DNA of 9,061 nt, taken from positions 1 through 9,061 of the forward strand of contig DGOU01000100.1 in the NCBI GenBank assembly GCA_002390165.1. The letters run 5' to 3'. The position numbers and the translations under genes are program-made. The first letter of the stretch is position 1. The number at the start of each line of letters is the position of its first letter. Below the pieces are notes generated by a model. It was not told the DNA's origin. It worked only from the letters and a program-made list of their open reading frames with translations, and did no database searches. Of this stretch, positions 6,621-9,061 are shown in pieces. The DNA is from Lutibacter sp. UBA4458 (GTDB lineage Bacteria; Bacteroidota; Bacteroidia; Flavobacteriales; Flavobacteriaceae).

Positions 6621-6637
6621 TTTAGAATGATTCTAAA
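6621..6637. promoter_or_regulatory. Candidate Fur/PerR-type operator at the sufS start site
   Basis: TTTAGAATGATTCTAAA is a perfect palindrome of 8-1-8 bases. Its core TTAGAATGATTCTAA fits the 7-1-7 pattern TTAnAATnATTnTAA known for PerR and closely related to Fur boxes. It begins 2 bp downstream of the predicted sufS -7 element, covers the expected transcription start, and ends 8 bp before the ATG. A bound repressor there would block initiation. Iron- or peroxide-dependent control of a SUF gene fits established biology; the identity of the regulator is inference. Confidence 0.6.
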
Positions 6638-6639
6638 TA

Positions 6640-6647
6640 CAAAATTA
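6640..6647 (-). promoter_or_regulatory. Predicted sufS promoter, -7 element
   Basis: The minus strand reads TAATTTTG, an exact match to TAnnTTTG. The start would fall near 6633-6635, inside the palindrome at 6621-6637, giving a leader of about 20 nt. No clear TTG is present at -33. This supports a transcription unit for sufS separate from the nuclease gene 70 bp upstream. Confidence 0.5.
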
Positions 6648-6682
6648 CAAAATTGAGGTTATTTATAGCTTTTAAATTAAAT

Positions 6683-7528
6683 TTATTGGTTAACACAAAC
6701 TGCTTTTAACTCTAATTTTACTTTTTTAATTCTTTTTGCTGGAATTTTTAACACTTCTAATAATTTCATATTATTTTTTAAATCTGTTACCAGCACTATA
6801 TTTTTTTTGATTAATTCCAGTTTTTCCCATTTTTTTAAGCTGATTAGCGCTGTTACAGGGTATAATCCAAACCTATCTATAAGATCTTTAATGCCGTTTC
6901 CTTTAGGATAATCCCAACTAAATAGAGATAAACCAACACATTTTGCATAGGAGACGGCATCTTCTGTAAATTTAGTATTGGTAACTAACCAACCTTGTTT
7001 TAGGGTAGTTTTTTTTGATTTATCGTTATTCCATTTTTTTTGAATGTCTAAAAATCGAGAATTAATATATAATGGTATTTTAACATCGCTTCTGTACTTT
7101 AATTTTGAATGGAATTTACATTCTATTGCATAAGTGCTGTTGTCTTTTTCAGCAAGTACATCAATTTCATGGGTAACGCATTCGCCAGGCAAAATAACAC
7201 TAACTTGTGTTTTAAAACCTTTTTGTTTTAATATTTCTGCTACTAATTTTTCAAATAAAAAACCAGTTGGTCCTAAAGCTAAAATGGCTTTTTTTAAACT
7301 GTATTTTGTAGCGCAGAAATGATTATGTTTTTTTAATAAATCAAAAGCTTTTTTATAAATTATTTTAGTGGTTATGCCATTGTAAAGTTGCGGTTGAAGT
7401 TTTTGAATAATTTTTGCAACCACTTTTTTTGAAGCACCACTTTTATAAAGAGAGTTTTGTAATTTATCTATTGAAAAAGGTTCTAATTCTCCTGAAAACT
7501 TTTTTATTTGTATGGTTTTATTTTCCAT
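6683..7528 (-). CDS. ATP-cone and Mrr-like PD-(D/E)xK nuclease fusion protein
   Basis: A 281-residue soluble protein with three visible parts. Residues 4-85 (IQIKKFSGELEPFSIDKLQNSL onward) resemble the ATP-cone, the (d)ATP-sensing domain of ribonucleotide reductases and NrdR. Residues 88-200 are a restriction-endonuclease-fold core: Glu93 in GPTGFLFEKLVAEILKQKGF, then Glu121-Ile-Asp123 and Glu136-Cys-Lys138 in STYAIECKFH, giving the D-(x)n-ExK metal site of Mrr-type enzymes. Residues 213-281 (IKDLIDRFGLYPVTALISLKK) are a basic helical tail that may bind DNA. All catalytic positions are present, so it should be an active DNase. It lacks an accompanying methyltransferase or helicase, so a classic restriction system is not evident here. 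It is last in a likely operon after a membrane protein (36 bp gap). Its target, its ligand and whether the cone gates cleavage are unknown. A defence or DNA-repair role are both possible. Confidence 0.82.
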   Translation of the reverse strand: MENKTIQIKKFSGELEPFSIDKLQNSLYKSGASKKVVAKIIQKLQPQLYNGITTKIIYKKAFDLLKKHNHFCATKYSLKKAILALGPTGFLFEKLVAEILKQKGFKTQVSVILPGECVTHEIDVLAEKDNSTYAIECKFHSKLKYRSDVKIPLYINSRFLDIQKKWNNDKSKKTTLKQGWLVTNTKFTEDAVSYAKCVGLSLFSWDYPKGNGIKDLIDRFGLYPVTALISLKKWEKLELIKKNIVLVTDLKNNMKLLEVLKIPAKRIKKVKLELKAVCVNQ

Positions 7529-7564
7529 GGTAAGGTTTTATTTTAAAATAAATAATTTTTAGTA

Positions 7565-7954
7565 TTATTTATTCCATTTGATTGTGATTAAATAAGCCGA
7601 AAATGTAAAAATAGCGGTTGTTGTAATTCTAAAAAATAATGCTCCAATGGTTTTGGTTTCATAAAGTCCTCCTAAATTAATATGAATAAATAAACCTATA
7701 AGTGCTAAAATTAAAATTAAGATGGCAGCAAGTAATGGTTTTATACTCCATTTTTTCAATTTTATAATTCCGTAAATAGAAAATAAATAAAGGAAACTGC
7801 TTATAAGATTTGCCCAAACCACAAATAATACATAATTACCTTCTTTAGCTCTAATGCCAAACCAATTAAAAATTATGGAACTACTTAAAAATAAGGTTAA
7901 TAATGTAAATGCAATTAAAGTAATTAGGGTAATATATTTAATTATTTTTTTCAT
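7565..7954 (-). CDS. Small four-helix membrane protein of unknown function
   Basis: A 129-residue protein I do not recognise as a named family. Four hydrophobic segments are visible: about 8-31, 43-64, 71-92 and 102-125, joined by short loops with a few positively charged residues (KLKKWSIK between helices two and three). The N-terminus MKKIIKYI and C-terminus IKWNK are basic, consistent with both ends in the cytoplasm. No cysteine, metal-binding or enzymatic motif is seen. It starts 12 bp after the ABC permease stop and ends 36 bp before the nuclease start, so the three genes are probably one transcript. It may be an accessory of the transporter, but that is inference from position only. Confidence 0.75.
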   Translation of the reverse strand: MKKIIKYITLITLIAFTLLTLFLSSSIIFNWFGIRAKEGNYVLFVVWANLISSFLYLFSIYGIIKLKKWSIKPLLAAILILILALIGLFIHINLGGLYETKTIGALFFRITTTAIFTFSAYLITIKWNK

Positions 7955-7966
7955 TGGTATAAGATT

Positions 7967-9061
7967 TTAAGTTGTTTTTCGGTACCCCCAAACAGCTAAG
8001 CCATTCATAACAAAGGCATAAATTAAAGTTTTAGTAAACTGCGGAATTATATCGGTAAAACTAGCTCCTTTTAACATAACCATACGCATTACTTCAACAA
8101 AGTATTTAATAGGGTTGAAATTGGTAATTTGTTGTGCCCAAACAGGCATACTCTCTATAGGTGTAAATAAACCGCTCATTAAAATAAAAATAACCATAAA
8201 AAACCAAGCAATAAACATAGCTTGTTGCTGCGTTTCTGTAAAGTTGGAAATAAACAACCCAATACCTAAAATTACTAAAATATAAATTGAAGTGTAGGCG
8301 TACAGTAAAAAAATGTTTCCAATAATAGGAACATTAAATAATATTTTTGCAATAAGAAGCCCTATGGTTAATAATAGCAATCCTAAAGCCCAAAAAGGAA
8401 ACAATTTCCCGATTATAAATTGATGTTTTTTAATTGGAGTAACATTAATTTGCTCTAAAGTTCCTATTTCTTTTTCGCGAACAATATTCATTCCTGACAA
8501 AAAAAGCGTAATCATAGTTACTAATAACACTAAAATTCCGGGAACCATAAATGTTTTATAGTTAAGGGTTTTGTTATACCAAAAACTTGGAATACTACTT
8601 ATACGCTGATACTGATTTTCATTTTTATGTAAAGGCAACAAATTTACCGTAGCATGTTTATTAAATTGTTGTACTATTTGATTTAAATACACATTTTCTA
8701 CACCTGCCGCAGCACCATCAATGGCATTTATGGTTGCTGAAATTGCAGCGGAATTGTGTTTTACCAAGTCGCGTTCAAAATGTTCTGGAATTTCTAAAAT
8801 AACATCTATATTTCCTTTTAACATTTCAGATTTTGCAATTTTATTAGAAGGAAATTCATTTATAATATTAAAATATTTAGAGGCTTTAAATTTATCCACC
8901 AATTCTCTAGATAATGAGGTTTTATTGTGATCGATAAATGAAAATTTTATGTTTTTAATTTCAAAAGTTGCCGCATTAGATAAAATAATAAGTTGAATAA
9001 AAGGCATGATAAAAATAATAGGAAGCATTCCTTTATTTCTAAATATTTGTTTGAATTCTTT
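7967..9061 (-). CDS. ABC-2 type transporter permease, 5' end outside the window
   Basis: The membrane subunit of an ABC exporter. The frame is open to the right edge: eleven codons (KEFKQIFRNKG) precede the Met at 9028, and that basic amphipathic stretch is the usual prefix of this family, so 9028 is not the start. The visible 364 residues are nearly full length. Counting from that internal Met, order is: helix 1 (1-19), a long extracytoplasmic domain (20-158), then five helices near 161-180, 209-228, 233-262, 268-286 and 331-347. The cytoplasmic coupling segment NIVREKEIGTLEQINVTPIK (181-200) is typical of YbhR/YhhJ-like permeases, which work with an ATPase and often a membrane-fusion protein for drug or lipid-like efflux. 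Those partners would lie to the right of the window. The substrate cannot be deduced. The gene lies 12 bp before the small membrane protein and heads the visible operon. Confidence 0.92.
   Translation of the reverse strand, partial: KEFKQIFRNKGMLPIIFIMPFIQLIILSNAATFEIKNIKFSFIDHNKTSLSRELVDKFKASKYFNIINEFPSNKIAKSEMLKGNIDVILEIPEHFERDLVKHNSAAISATINAIDGAAAGVENVYLNQIVQQFNKHATVNLLPLHKNENQYQRISSIPSFWYNKTLNYKTFMVPGILVLLVTMITLFLSGMNIVREKEIGTLEQINVTPIKKHQFIIGKLFPFWALGLLLLTIGLLIAKILFNVPIIGNIFLLYAYTSIYILVILGIGLFISNFTETQQQAMFIAWFFMVIFILMSGLFTPIESMPVWAQQITNFNPIKYFVEVMRMVMLKGASFTDIIPQFTKTLIYAFVMNGLAVWGYRKTT

Noticed and set aside
7537..7552. 16-bp palindrome TTTATTTTAAAATAAA upstream of the nuclease gene, and an 11-base direct repeat GGTTTTATTTT (7514 and 7534) across its start
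   Set aside because: Composed of A/T or nearly so in an AT-rich genome; no symmetry with G/C anchors and no second line of support.
9026..9028. ATG at 9028 as the start of the ABC permease
   Set aside because: The frame stays open through eleven further codons with typical permease N-terminal residues to the window edge, so the true start is outside.

Overview
The window suggests a chromosome segment from a member of the Bacteroidota, most likely a marine or environmental Flavobacteriaceae. The DNA is strongly AT-rich. Three intergenic regions carry perfect copies of the Bacteroidota -7 promoter element TAnnTTTG, with little sign of Shine-Dalgarno sequences. The protein set (acpP-fabF divergent from purN-rnhA, an M43 lipoprotein metalloprotease, SufS, an ATP-cone/Mrr nuclease) also fits that group. 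I cannot name a species.

Layout from left to right. (1) 1-1379, minus strand: acpP followed 7 bp later by fabF, which runs off the left edge. Together they encode the acyl carrier and the elongating condensing enzyme of type II fatty acid synthesis. (2) 1562-2756, plus strand: purN and rnhA, overlapping by 8 bp and divergent from acpP across a 182-bp promoter region. (3) 2771-4326, minus strand: a small lipoprotein of unknown function, convergent with rnhA, and upstream of it a lipid-anchored M43 zinc metalloprotease with a strong intrinsic terminator. (4) 4493-5266, minus strand: a CDP-alcohol phosphatidyltransferase with a long perfect inverted repeat in its predicted leader. (5) 5398-6612, minus strand: sufS, a cysteine desulfurase. 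A perfect 8-1-8 palindrome of Fur/PerR type sits directly on its predicted transcription start. (6) 6683-9061, minus strand: a probable operon read as ABC-2 permease (5' end outside the window), then a small four-helix membrane protein, then an ATP-cone plus PD-(D/E)xK (Mrr-like) nuclease.

Most of the window is housekeeping: lipid, purine, DNA/RNA hybrid and Fe-S metabolism. The parts most worth following are the sufS operator, the ATP-cone nuclease with its membrane-protein neighbours, and the leader hairpin before the phosphatidyltransferase. I see no tRNA, rRNA, CRISPR array, insertion sequence or prophage signature. No stretch longer than 300 bases lacks a gene; the longest gaps are 1380-1561 and 4327-4492. 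I do not see a clear, wholly novel multi-gene system here.
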